Shown in pieces: positions 18,179 to 27,763 of a stretch of 64,000 bases of DNA (the stretch's first letter is position 1; every line of letters starts with the position of its first letter). Made by a program: the position numbers and the translations under genes. The stretch is from Fodinibius sp964490705 (lineage in GTDB: Bacteria; Bacteroidota; Rhodothermia; Balneolales; Balneolaceae), in contig CAZBCG010000010.1 in NCBI GenBank assembly GCA_964490705.1, positions 54,686 to 118,685 of the forward strand, given 5' to 3'. The notes under the pieces were generated by a model. It searched no databases, had not been told where the DNA came from, and saw only the letters and a list, made by a program, of their open reading frames with translations.

Positions 18179-19534
18179 CTACCCGAAAAGCTGCTTGTGA
18201 ATGGCCTTCACTGAGGGTATAACAAGCTTACCGTCCATCACAATATTTAGGTTCCCTTTCGACTGACTGAATGAGAGCATATTTACGGACGATCCGTTGA
18301 GATTATCCAGCAGATCTCTGACCAGGGAGCGGGTATTTTTTTTCGTGCATCCTACCAGGCTAATAATTCCTTGATCTGATTGCAGGTTCACTGAACCGAA
18401 CGACTGTAGCTGTTCTGCAGCTTTGCTGATGCGATCGTTCTGTTCTATGGCGATAGAGACCGATGCTTCGGTAGTCGTAACGACATCCACCGGCAGGTGG
18501 TGCCAGCGTAGGATATCAAAAACGCCCGCCAGAAATTCGTACCCCATTACGGTATTTGATGAGGTTACCGTGAGGACTACGCAATGCTCTTTATAAGTCA
18601 TGGCTTTTACGCGTCCGTTGTCTGCTACCTCGTGAGAGATTCGGGTGCCGGGTTCATCCGGAGCAAATATATTTTTTACCCAAACGGGAATCTGTTGCTG
18701 AGAGGCGGGCTTAGTGGTCGAGGGATGCAGTACTTTGGCACCAAAGTAGGCCAGTTCGGTAGCCTCCTGAAAACTGAGTTGCGGGATGGGTTGTGCATCC
18801 TCCGTAACGCGGGGATCACAGGTATAAATACCGCTCACATCTGTCCAGATTTCGATCGCCTCTGCCGACAGGGCCGCCCCGAGAAGACTGGCCGTGTAGT
18901 CGGAACCTTCGAATCCCAGCGTGGTGGTATGGCCGTTTTGGTCCTGCCCGTAATATCCGCCCATAATGAGTGTGTCTCCGGATACATGATGCTCCATCAA
19001 TTGGGGCCTTTGTTTGTTGATAAAATCGATATCAGGATTGGCTTGCCCAAAACTGTCATCTGTTCGGATAATGTCTGCGGCGTCGATCCATCGCATTTGA
19101 TGTCCTGCAACCGATCCACAACGGGCAAAGAGGTAGGATGAGAGTCGTTCTCCGGTAGCGGCGACGGCATCTTTTGTGGCGGCAGTAAGCTCCTGCGACT
19201 CAGCAATGTGCTCAAGGTTGGAGTTCAGCTGATCGATATGTTGATTGATCCATGATTGGCAATTGTCTAGTGCCTGACCGTCGGCATCGGGAAAATGGCT
19301 GATAAAATTATGAACAATTTTTTCATGCCGATTCTTGATTTGTTGAGCTGCCTGTTGTGCTCCGTCAAGATCATTCAAGGCTTGTTCTGCGGCTGCCAGC
19401 AGTTTACGGGTGGTGCGGGCGGTGGCCGAAACAACGACCACGGGCTGATCATAGCGACGAATGATATCCAGCACTTTTCGCCAGGTATCTTCATCGCCCA
19501 TGGAGGTGCCGCCGAATTTAAGAATCTTCATCAA
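18179..19534 (-). CDS. lysC: aspartate kinase
   Basis: Phosphorylates aspartate, the first step to lysine, threonine and methionine. The N-terminal KFGGTSMG and the central GFEGSDYTASLLGAALSAE, EIWTDVSGIYTCDPR and ELAYFGAKVLHP motifs are those of the amino-acid kinase domain. Two ACT-type regions follow (around residues 305-450), consistent with allosteric control by an end product. Length 451 fits a monofunctional aspartokinase; no homoserine dehydrogenase is fused. The start has two consecutive Met codons (19534 or 19531). The next enzyme, asd, lies 8 kb away. The 179-base gap upstream shows no recognised leader or attenuator. Confidence 0.93.
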   Translation of the reverse strand: MMKILKFGGTSMGDEDTWRKVLDIIRRYDQPVVVVSATARTTRKLLAAAEQALNDLDGAQQAAQQIKNRHEKIVHNFISHFPDADGQALDNCQSWINQHIDQLNSNLEHIAESQELTAATKDAVAATGERLSSYLFARCGSVAGHQMRWIDAADIIRTDDSFGQANPDIDFINKQRPQLMEHHVSGDTLIMGGYYGQDQNGHTTTLGFEGSDYTASLLGAALSAEAIEIWTDVSGIYTCDPRVTEDAQPIPQLSFQEATELAYFGAKVLHPSTTKPASQQQIPVWVKNIFAPDEPGTRISHEVADNGRVKAMTYKEHCVVLTVTSSNTVMGYEFLAGVFDILRWHHLPVDVVTTTEASVSIAIEQNDRISKAAEQLQSFGSVNLQSDQGIISLVGCTKKNTRSLVRDLLDNLNGSSVNMLSFSQSKGNLNIVMDGKLVIPSVKAIHKQLFG

Positions 19535-19713
19535 ATGAATGGGTGTTGGTTGTTATTCAGTATGATCTGGAAAAAAGTACGCTTTCGGAAGTTTTGCAAA
19601 TTGATTCCCAATCAAGATTGTTAAAATGATGATCTATTGAAATTGTTATCGGGATGAGAAGCCCAAAAGAATAGCAGCAAGGGAGTCTTCATTAAAAAGA
19701 GGTAAAATGGGAG

Positions 19714-20760
19714 CTATTTGCTAACGGAATAGTGAAATCCGTTGCGAGAAATTTTTTCCTCATTTTCCTCCAAAAAATCTTTGATGGTGTCGATGGGAAT
19801 AGTCTGGGTGATACCATACGAAATGCGTGTTTTCTGTTGCACAAAGGGGTTGTCGGTGTAGGGTTTGGTTGCTTGGTCATATTTTTCACCCGGCCGGGGA
19901 ACCAGTATATTTTCTGTAGAAGCGCTGGCCGAGCGAGCCATTCCTACCCACTGTAAGCTGCGGAACCTATCTTTGCTGGCCAGTACCAGCCCACCACTGA
20001 TACCGGGATTATAAAGGGCATCCGTAATAAAATAATGACTGCTTCTGTTTGCGGCGGTGCTTGCCAGCCCACGGGTAACCATGGGATATCCACGTGGATA
20101 TCCCAGAATATACAGCACAGAGCCCATTTTTAAGTCTTTTGAGTTTCCTGCAGAAAAGCGAAGAGGGCGGTTCGGCAGTTTTTCATCATTGCTATTCAGG
20201 GTAGCCGTAAGTATTGCCAAGTCATACTGTTTATCAGAAGCAATGGTGTTAAAACTGTAAAGTTCTTGATTGGTAAATAACAGATTGTTCTGCTTTTGTT
20301 TGATACTTATGGATTTGACAAATGTATTATTTGGAATCGTGTCGCCCTCGTAATAGGTGATGACAGTATCGGGAGAGGCAACAACATGCTCACAGGTGAT
20401 AAGCATGACATTGCGGTCGGTATTTTGCAGCACGATAGCCGTTCCTGCAGTGCTTTCTTCCGTAGAATAGTAATTTGTTGCAATATCTTTGGGATTATTT
20501 GTTTTGATATCCGGGAGGGTAAGAAAAGGTTTGTCAAAGGTGTATGAATTGTAAAAACTGGTGGAAACAATGCGCAATACTGATTCACGGGCTTGGGTTA
20601 GCTCATCAGAGATATCTCGTTGGGGAAAAGCAGTGGTGTAATGCTTTGATGGCTTGTTGTTGCTGTTTGAGGAATTTTGAGAGGCGTTCTCGGAGCTACT
20701 GCATGACAGTAACGAAATACTAAAGAACAGAAGTGATATGCAAGCCAACCATCGATCCAT
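19714..20760 (-). CDS. trypsin-like serine protease lipoprotein
   Basis: The start at 20760 gives 348 residues with a lipoprotein signal (LLFFSISLLSC, Cys20); a longer frame to 20802 would bury it. After a low-complexity Ser/Asn linker comes a chymotrypsin-fold domain with a complete triad: His125 in ITCEHVVA, Asp180 in YDLAIL and Ser255 in GISGG (a variant of GNSGG). This resembles S1/S1C envelope proteases of the HtrA type but has no PDZ domain visible. The likely location is outer periplasmic or membrane-anchored, with a role in protein quality control or processing as inference. Monocistronic. Confidence 0.82.
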   Translation of the reverse strand: MDRWLACISLLFFSISLLSCSSSENASQNSSNSNNKPSKHYTTAFPQRDISDELTQARESVLRIVSTSFYNSYTFDKPFLTLPDIKTNNPKDIATNYYSTEESTAGTAIVLQNTDRNVMLITCEHVVASPDTVITYYEGDTIPNNTFVKSISIKQKQNNLLFTNQELYSFNTIASDKQYDLAILTATLNSNDEKLPNRPLRFSAGNSKDLKMGSVLYILGYPRGYPMVTRGLASTAANRSSHYFITDALYNPGISGGLVLASKDRFRSLQWVGMARSASASTENILVPRPGEKYDQATKPYTDNPFVQQKTRISYGITQTIPIDTIKDFLEENEEKISRNGFHYSVSK

Positions 20761-20934
20761 AATGTGACAGCTGTCACCGATTTTTTTACAAAGTTCTTTC
20801 ATGCAATATATAAGATTTTACGAAATCTCAAATCTACAATTCCTGCATACCATGATACTTGAACAGTCCGGGGTGGCGATGTTCTTGGAATAACCCGGAT
20901 AAGTGCTGGGGTTCAGAAATGCTGCTTAGATCAG

Positions 20935-22737
20935 TTATACATCGCTAAGTGTAGTATCATTGGGGATATAGTACAATTTGTTGCCTACCGAGAGGGTCGG
21001 CGGATTGTCAACTGTATAAGGTTGAATTTCGTGATTGTCGGTGATTTGGAACAACGGAATTTCTTTTTGTTCTCCTTCTGTTTCTTCGGGCATATTCTCT
21101 TCGGTAATTTCGTGTACAGAAATATTGTCTTCTGCAGAAATCATTTTCGAGATACGTTCAAAATTGAGTTTGGGATGAAATAGGATACGTCCGCTTAGAT
21201 GACTGCTGACTTCTTGTTCCTCGGTGTGTTGTTTGGTATTGGGAGCAAGCTGGAATACGTGAGAACGTCCAAATATTTCACCGAAACGCAGTGCGGCAAG
21301 GGAATTCACCTCATCGTTGGGGGTTAGCGAAAGCATGCGTCCAATGCCGTCTAAATTGAGTTCTTCAAGGGCAAACTCTGAAAGAATGTTGCCATGATAG
21401 GTTTCCAGCCCTTTTGATCTTGCGCTGGAAATGTTTTTCCAGTTGTTATCAGCCACCAATACCTTAAAGCCTTCGTCGTGGATCGCCTTCGCAATTTCTA
21501 AGGCCCAGTCGTGTGCTCCCAGGATAAGTACACCGTTGGGAACTGGTTTGGCAACACCCAGTTTTCGAGCTACCCAAGAGGCCGGTAATCCGTAAATGGT
21601 AACCGTACTAATAATCACTAAAAAAACGATTGGCACAAGTTGGTCGGCATAAGTAAACCCATTTTGGGCTAAGCTGATAGCAAATATTGAAGATATAGAA
21701 GCCGCAACCACTCCGCGCGGGGCCATCCAGCAGAGAAACAGCTTTTCGCGCCAGTTGATATCCGAAAATAATGTTGAAATATATACTCCGAGAGGGCGCG
21801 CTATGAGTATGAGAATCGCCAGGAATATGGCAAGATTCCAGTTCAGGTTTTCTAACAAACTACTTAATTCGACCCGTGCAGCCAGTAAAATAAACAGGGC
21901 CGAGAGCAGCAAAACGCGCAGATTCTCCTTAAACTCGGTGATATGATGAATACGAGCTGACTTTTGATTGGCCAGCGCAATGCCCATCAGTGTAGTGGCC
22001 CACAGTCCGGATTCGTGCTGGAGCATATTGGAGATCGTAAAAACGGTTACCACTACCATCAGGTTAATCGGATTTTGAAGAAAATCTGGCAGCAGATGGC
22101 GTTTCAAGAGGAAGTAAATAAGCGCAGCTCCGGCAAGACCCACAAGGGTGCCAAAGAAAATGGTTTTAACAATACTCATGACGGCAACACTGGTAGCAGC
22201 CGAAAAACTGGTGCTGAGGATAACTTCAAAAACAAGAACAGCCAGCATTGCCCCGATGGGATCAATGACAATTCCCTCCCATTTGAGAATGGAGCCTACT
22301 TGTCCCGAGGGACGCACTTGTCGCAGCAGCGGAATAATAACAGTAGGACCGGTGACGACCAATATGGCTCCAAGCAGGATAGAGAGTTCCCAGTCGAATG
22401 GAAAAAGGTAGAACGCCGCAAAGCCGGTGATGGCCCAGGTGACCAGTACTCCAATGCTGACCAAGTTACCAATAATGCCGCCAATATTTTTGAGCTCAGA
22501 GAAGCGCAGACTCAATCCGCCTTCAAAAAGAATGATAGCAACGGATACAGAAATAAAAGGGGCAAGCAGATCGCCCATAAGTTGATCGGGGTTAAGCAGA
22601 CCAAAAACAGGCCCTGCTGCAATGCCCGAAATCAATAGCAGCAAGATAGCCGGGAGCTTAAATCGCCAGGCTACCCACTGCGCCCCGATGCCAAATATGA
22701 GGATACTTGTTATACCTATTAAGAGATGTCCGCCCAT
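20935..22737 (-). CDS. CPA-type Na+(K+)/H+ antiporter with RCK_N domain
   Basis: A 600-residue membrane protein. The first 390 residues hold about twelve hydrophobic segments with the CPA1/NhaP signature (LFEGGLSLRF, VVTGPTVIIPLL, WEGIVIDPIGAMLAVLVFE), where VIDP carries the ion-binding Asp. A cytosolic TrkA-N/RCK domain follows (GVLILGAHDWALEIAKAIHDEG), then an acidic C-terminal tail of about 90 residues. It exchanges monovalent cation for protons across the inner membrane; nucleotide gating by the RCK domain is expected from the family. It is divergent from the permease/nhaA cluster, and together they suggest a salt- and pH-homeostasis block. Confidence 0.9.
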   Translation of the reverse strand: MGGHLLIGITSILIFGIGAQWVAWRFKLPAILLLLISGIAAGPVFGLLNPDQLMGDLLAPFISVSVAIILFEGGLSLRFSELKNIGGIIGNLVSIGVLVTWAITGFAAFYLFPFDWELSILLGAILVVTGPTVIIPLLRQVRPSGQVGSILKWEGIVIDPIGAMLAVLVFEVILSTSFSAATSVAVMSIVKTIFFGTLVGLAGAALIYFLLKRHLLPDFLQNPINLMVVVTVFTISNMLQHESGLWATTLMGIALANQKSARIHHITEFKENLRVLLLSALFILLAARVELSSLLENLNWNLAIFLAILILIARPLGVYISTLFSDINWREKLFLCWMAPRGVVAASISSIFAISLAQNGFTYADQLVPIVFLVIISTVTIYGLPASWVARKLGVAKPVPNGVLILGAHDWALEIAKAIHDEGFKVLVADNNWKNISSARSKGLETYHGNILSEFALEELNLDGIGRMLSLTPNDEVNSLAALRFGEIFGRSHVFQLAPNTKQHTEEQEVSSHLSGRILFHPKLNFERISKMISAEDNISVHEITEENMPEETEGEQKEIPLFQITDNHEIQPYTVDNPPTLSVGNKLYYIPNDTTLSDV

Positions 22738-22945
22738 TGCGTATCGTATTACTTATGTCATGCATTGTTAGTTTTAGATCATTGAGGAATGAAAATCAAT
22801 AAATGTATTATGACAAACAAAGATTTTTGGTAGTTTTATAATGTAGTTACCAAACGACAAATGAATTATTTTTTTAAGTAAAATGGGAAACTAAATTTTG
22901 ATGTATTGGCAAATAGTTAAATTTATTTAAATAAAGGCCAAAAAC

Positions 22946-22975
22946 TTTGGGAAAAGTAGAAAGGCCTTATCTTTG
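22946..22975 (+). promoter_or_regulatory. Bacteroidota-type promoter of the permease/nhaA cluster
   Basis: TTTG (22946-22949) and TATCTTTG (22968-22975) are separated by 18 bases, matching the -33 TTTG / -7 TAnnTTTG consensus. The first gene starts 38 bases downstream. This is the best promoter in the window. The rest of 22738-23013 is AT-rich and shows no other feature. Confidence 0.75.
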
Positions 22976-23013
22976 GTGCCTCTTGGCATCAAGAAATATT
23001 AAATCATGACCCT

Positions 23014-23247
23014 ATGAAGAGCCAACTGCAGAGTAAACTTATTTCAGAAATTATTTGGCTGACAGGAATTATTATTGTGTCAGCTGCATTAGAGTATGCT
23101 ATTATATTAGTTTTTAATCTTCATCCCATCTTGAGTGTAAAAATTCAAGCTTTAATAGGTCTTGTAATTGTTGCTTATGTTATACGTATGTTTGCTCGAA
23201 TGATCAAAGACGGGATTATATCATTTGATGACGAAAATGAAGAATAA
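23014..23247 (+). CDS. small two-helix membrane protein, unknown
   Basis: A 77-residue protein with two membrane segments (IIWLTGIIIVSAALEYAIIL and IQALIGLVIVAYVIRMFARM) and an acidic tail (FDDENEE). No family recognised. It starts 38 bases downstream of a very good promoter and is followed after 74 bases by the first permease, so it is likely the lead gene of a cluster with the two permeases and nhaA. A small accessory subunit is possible but not shown. Codon composition is AT-rich compared with its neighbours. Confidence 0.65.
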   Translation: MKSQLQSKLISEIIWLTGIIIVSAALEYAIILVFNLHPILSVKIQALIGLVIVAYVIRMFARMIKDGIISFDDENEE

Positions 23248-23321
23248 TCGCAGCCAAACTAACTAAATCATTAAAGCTGTTTTTCCATTCTAAACAGCTG
23301 ATTTAACCCACATAAAGTATT

Positions 23322-25451
23322 TTGCCAAAACTAGAAGATTCGAAAAAATTAAAGAAGCAACTTGGGGCGTTCGACGTCTTTGCAATTGCAACCGGAGCAA
23401 TGTTCAGCTCAGGGCTATTCCTGTTGCCAGGCTTGGCAGCCAGCGAGACCGGTCCATCGGTTTTTCTGGCTTATCTGGTTTCTGGTTTATTGGTCGTTCC
23501 CACCATGTTGAGCAAAGCAGAACTGGGAACAGCATTTCCCCGGGCCGGAGGCACATATTATATTATTGATCGAACCCTTGGTCCCCTAATGGGAAGCATT
23601 GGAGGATTTGGGTCTTGGCTGTCACTGGTTTTTAAAAGTGCCTTTGCACTGATTGGTATGGGGGCATACATCTCTATTTTCTTTGATGTTCCCATTACTC
23701 CGGTGGCCATTATACTGACGATTGCATTTGGAGCCCTGAATGTGTTTGGCGCCAAAGAAACCAGCAAGCTCCAAAATATTCTTGTAATTACCTTGCTTTC
23801 GGTACTGGCATTTTACCTGGTACAGGGATTTTCATACCTGTTTTCTCTCGATATGCTGGATGTTCACCGAGAGCAGTTTACTCCATTTTTTAAGAATGGC
23901 ATGCAGGGTTTTTGGGCTACCGTTGGGATGGTATTTGTATCCTATGCGGGACTTACCAAAGTAGTAAGCGTAGCTGAGGAAGTGGAAGATCCCGATCGCA
24001 ATATCCCACGCGGCATGTTTCTTTCTATTCTTACGGCTATAATCGTTTATGTAGCGGGTGCATATTTAATGACAGCCGTGCTTGATCCCAGTGAGTTTAT
24101 GAGAGACCTGACGCCGGTAGCAACATCAGGTGAAGTTTTCTTGACCTGGCTACCGGGCGATACGGGCTTAATTTTGATTGTCATTGCTGCAATAGCAGCT
24201 TTTGCTTCTACGGGTAATGCGGGCATTATGTCGGCCTCCCGGTTCCCATTGGCAATGGCTCGCGACAAATTGGTTCATCCCAAATTCTCTAAGCTGGGCA
24301 AGTTCGAAACACCGACTATTTCGATAATTGCGACAACGGGTATGATGGTGTTTCTGCTGCTGGTATTTAATGTCAAAGAGGTGGCAAAGCTGGCCAGCGC
24401 ATTTAAATTACTGCTGTTCGGGTTGTTGAATCTGGCTGTTATTGTGATGCGTGAGAGTCAGATCGAGGAATATGATCCCGGGTATAAATCATTCTTTTAT
24501 CCCTGGATGCAGATGATTGGAATGCTTGCTTCGGGTCTGCTAATTTTTGAGATGGGTATTCTCTCTATTCTGTTTACCATTGGTATTATGATCCTTTCGG
24601 TAGCCTGGTATTATTATTATGCCTATAGCAAGATCGATCGTCAGGGGGCCATTTTTCATGTAACCGAACGGTTGGGGCAGTTCAAAGATCGTGGTCTGGA
24701 GCATGAAATGCGTCACATCATGAAAGAAAAAGGATTGCGCGATGAAGATCCCTATGAACTGGTGGTTAGCAGGGCTGCTGTTTGTGAAGTTACAGAGTCG
24801 AGTGTTACCTATCAGGATGTAGTAGATATGGCATGTACAAATTTGGCAGAGAAAGCGGGCATCAGTGAAAAAACATTGCACCAGGCATTCGATACAGTTG
24901 ATAATTTTGGGGCGATCCCCATCGGAAATGGTGCGGCTTTAAATCATGCTCGGCTGGATATAGATGCTGATCCAGAGTTGGTAATTGTACGTATTAAAGA
25001 CGGGCTAGAAATTAAATCCGAATATTATAACTCATTGGTCAATGAGCATACCGAATATGGAGAAAAGCTACATGCAATCTTCTTTTTAGTGAGTCCGGAA
25101 GATCGAGCGACCCAACACCTTCGGTTTCTGGCTCATACAGCCGAAAAGATTGATCAGGATGATTTCTTGGAGCGCTGGATAAAAGCCAAAGATGAAGCCG
25201 AACTCCGAGAAGTATTACTTCGCAATGAACGATTTACCAATATTATTATCCGCTCTGATGATGACACAAAACGTATGGTCGGGAAAAAAATCAGTGAGAT
25301 TGAACTTCCGGGAGAAAGCCTTGTAACAATCTTAAAAAGAGAAGGAAAGATTAATATTCCGCACGGTTATACAGTCATAGAAGAAGGAGATCGACTTTCT
25401 ATTGTAGGAGACCCCGAAGATATCAGTGAAATCAAAAAGTTTAAAAAGTAG
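23322..25451 (+). CDS. APC-family permease fused to PTS EIIA-like and RCK_C domains
   Basis: A 709-residue fusion with a TTG start; no nearer ATG precedes the first membrane segment. Residues 12-440 are an APC-superfamily amino-acid permease with about twelve membrane helices (ATGAMFSSGLFLLPG is the substrate-loop motif of helix 1). Residues 480-635 look like a PTS EIIA type-2 (fructose/Ntr) domain: IPIGNGAALNHARLD places His542 where EIIA carries its phosphorylated His, and QHLRFLAHTAEKI matches the family's late helix. Residues 650-705 form a TrkA-C/RCK_C domain (GKKISEIELPGESLVTILKR). Transport of an amino acid or related solute, gated by phosphorylation and a ligand, is inferred. Confidence 0.83.
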   Translation: MPKLEDSKKLKKQLGAFDVFAIATGAMFSSGLFLLPGLAASETGPSVFLAYLVSGLLVVPTMLSKAELGTAFPRAGGTYYIIDRTLGPLMGSIGGFGSWLSLVFKSAFALIGMGAYISIFFDVPITPVAIILTIAFGALNVFGAKETSKLQNILVITLLSVLAFYLVQGFSYLFSLDMLDVHREQFTPFFKNGMQGFWATVGMVFVSYAGLTKVVSVAEEVEDPDRNIPRGMFLSILTAIIVYVAGAYLMTAVLDPSEFMRDLTPVATSGEVFLTWLPGDTGLILIVIAAIAAFASTGNAGIMSASRFPLAMARDKLVHPKFSKLGKFETPTISIIATTGMMVFLLLVFNVKEVAKLASAFKLLLFGLLNLAVIVMRESQIEEYDPGYKSFFYPWMQMIGMLASGLLIFEMGILSILFTIGIMILSVAWYYYYAYSKIDRQGAIFHVTERLGQFKDRGLEHEMRHIMKEKGLRDEDPYELVVSRAAVCEVTESSVTYQDVVDMACTNLAEKAGISEKTLHQAFDTVDNFGAIPIGNGAALNHARLDIDADPELVIVRIKDGLEIKSEYYNSLVNEHTEYGEKLHAIFFLVSPEDRATQHLRFLAHTAEKIDQDDFLERWIKAKDEAELREVLLRNERFTNIIIRSDDDTKRMVGKKISEIELPGESLVTILKREGKINIPHGYTVIEEGDRLSIVGDPEDISEIKKFKK

Positions 25452-25567
25452 CCAAAATGGGTGAAGAGTTTTCTCTGTAAAGCAGTTGACGGGGAAATTA
25501 TTTTTTATCATTATCTGCTTTCAAAAATAATATAGAATTGCAGAAGGTATTCTAATTATCATTTGTC

Positions 25568-27697
25568 ATGGAACACGAAAAGCTTGAAAAACAATTAGGG
25601 TTGTGGGATGTATATGCGATAGCCACAGGAGCTATGTTTAGTTCAGGGTTTTTCCTGTTGCCGGGTATAGCCGCAGCAGAAACAGGACCCTCCGTATTTA
25701 TCGCCTATCTGGTATCGGGTCTGCTGGTTTTGCCTACCATGTTTAGTGTAGCTGAGCTTGCCACTGCCATGCCCAAGGCGGGCGGCACGTATTATATTAT
25801 TGATCGTAGTCTGGGTCCTGTAATGGGCACTATCGGTGGATATGGTTCTTGGCTGGCACTCGTTCTGAAAAGTGCATTTGCCCTGATTGGTATGGGAGCG
25901 TATATATCCATTTTTATAGAAGTTCCGATTGTTCCGGTTGCGGTGGTACTCACAATTGTATTTGGTATTCTAAATGTTGTAGGCGCAAAAGAGACCACGG
26001 CCCTTCAAAAAGTGTTGGTGGCAGCACTGATAAGCATTATGACGTTTTACATTGCTCAGGGGTTGTTTTCCGTTTTTTCTGTTGACTTTTTCGAGGTCAC
26101 ACGAACACAGTTTACCCCGCTTTTTATTAATGGTGCAACCGGCTTTTGGGCTACTGTGGGTATGGTATTTGTATCGTATGCCGGTCTTACGAAGGTAGCC
26201 AGTGTGGCTGAGGAGGTTCGAAATCCCGATAAAAATATCCCCTGGGGAATGTTCCTGTCGATTATGTCGGCCATCTTTGTATATGTTGCCGGCGTTTTTA
26301 TCATGGTATCGGTGTTAGATCCAGCTGAGTTTCGCGAAGATCTTACCCCGGTAGCAACAGCGGGAGAGGCTTTTATGAGTTGGCTACCCGGAGAGCTGGG
26401 GGTAATCTTGGTTGTGATAGCAGCCGTAGCGGCCTTTGCCTCTACGGGTAATGCGGGCATTATGTCGGCTTCCCGATATCCACTGGCCATGGCGCGGGAT
26501 AAGCTCATTGACGAGCGATTTTCACGAATTGGATCCATGGGAACGCCGGTTATTGCTATTATTGCTACCGTATTTTTGATGATCTTCTTCCTGGTGGTTT
26601 TTAACGTGGCTGAGGTTGCAAAGCTTGCCAGTGCTTTCCAGTTGCTGCTGTTCGCCTTGTTGAATCTGGCGGTAATCGTGATGCGCGAAAGCAAAATTGA
26701 GGAGTATGATCCCGGCTTTAATTCGCCGTTCTATCCGTGGATACAAATTGCGGGTATGATTTTGTCGGGCGTTCTGATTTTGGAAATGGGACTGCTTTCA
26801 ATCCTATTTACGCTGGTTGTGACTATTTTTAGCGTGGGATGGTTTTACTACTATGCTTACGGCAGTATTGACCGGGAAGGGGCCATTTTTCACGTTCATG
26901 CGCGCCTCGGAAAGCGAAAAGATTATGGGCTGGAACGCGAGATGCGCGGTATACTCAGAGAAAAAGGCCTGCGCGATGAAGATCCCTATGAACATGTTGT
27001 CGCGCAATCCGCTGTTATTGACGAGCCCAATGCTGCGTTGAGCTATAAAACGATTATCGAGCAGGCGTCGGAAATTCTTTCAGATCGATTAGCGATAGAT
27101 GAACAGGAACTTGTAGATAACTTCTGTAAAGCGCAGGATATTGGTACCATTCCGTTGGGTAATAATACGGTGATTAATCACATTCGGGTTGCAAAAGATT
27201 GCGATCCCCAGATGGTGCTTGTTCGCATTCCGGCAAGCATAACAGTATCCACAGAAGATTTTGAAGTACTTGATGAAGAAAAAACTGGAGAGGTTGAGAA
27301 CTTATGTGCCATGATCTTTCTGGTGAGCTCAGATCAAAATTCAAGTCAACATCTACGGATTATTGCTCACCTTGCAGAAATGATTGACAGCAGGCATTTT
27401 ATTGCGCGTTGGAAAGATGCTTCGAATGAATCTGAGCTTCGCGAAATTTTACTCAGAGACGAACGGTTTATCAACATTACTGTTACAGAAAAAAATGATA
27501 CTCGCAAGCTGATCGGCAAGAAGATTATGGACATTGACTTGCCCGGCGAAAGTCTTATTACCATTCTTAAACGCAATGGAGATATTCAAATCCCCCATGG
27601 ACAGACGGTGTTAAAAGAAAATGACGAGTTATCTATCATAGGGGAGACCGAAGATATTGTTTCGATTAGAGAATGGCGAAAATCCACCGATAACTAG
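25568..27697 (+). CDS. second APC permease-EIIA-RCK_C fusion (tandem paralogue)
   Basis: Also 709 residues and colinear with the preceding permease over its whole length, so the pair arose by tandem duplication. The helix-1 motif ATGAMFSSGFFLLPG and the ASTGNAGIMSASR stretch are shared. The EIIA-like region keeps a histidine at the active position (NNTVINHIRVAKD, His538) although the flanking residues differ from the first copy (NHAR to NHIR). The RCK_C region GKKIMDIDLPGESLITILKR is closely conserved. It has an ATG start and lies 116 bases after the first copy. Divergence is greatest in the EIIA part, which may mean different regulation; substrate unknown. Confidence 0.83.
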   Translation: MEHEKLEKQLGLWDVYAIATGAMFSSGFFLLPGIAAAETGPSVFIAYLVSGLLVLPTMFSVAELATAMPKAGGTYYIIDRSLGPVMGTIGGYGSWLALVLKSAFALIGMGAYISIFIEVPIVPVAVVLTIVFGILNVVGAKETTALQKVLVAALISIMTFYIAQGLFSVFSVDFFEVTRTQFTPLFINGATGFWATVGMVFVSYAGLTKVASVAEEVRNPDKNIPWGMFLSIMSAIFVYVAGVFIMVSVLDPAEFREDLTPVATAGEAFMSWLPGELGVILVVIAAVAAFASTGNAGIMSASRYPLAMARDKLIDERFSRIGSMGTPVIAIIATVFLMIFFLVVFNVAEVAKLASAFQLLLFALLNLAVIVMRESKIEEYDPGFNSPFYPWIQIAGMILSGVLILEMGLLSILFTLVVTIFSVGWFYYYAYGSIDREGAIFHVHARLGKRKDYGLEREMRGILREKGLRDEDPYEHVVAQSAVIDEPNAALSYKTIIEQASEILSDRLAIDEQELVDNFCKAQDIGTIPLGNNTVINHIRVAKDCDPQMVLVRIPASITVSTEDFEVLDEEKTGEVENLCAMIFLVSSDQNSSQHLRIIAHLAEMIDSRHFIARWKDASNESELREILLRDERFINITVTEKNDTRKLIGKKIMDIDLPGESLITILKRNGDIQIPHGQTVLKENDELSIIGETEDIVSIREWRKSTDN

Positions 27698-27763
27698 GTT
27701 GTTCCCGACGTACTTAAACGATATAGTTTCGAAAGAAAATGTTAATTATAAAACTATAGGAAA

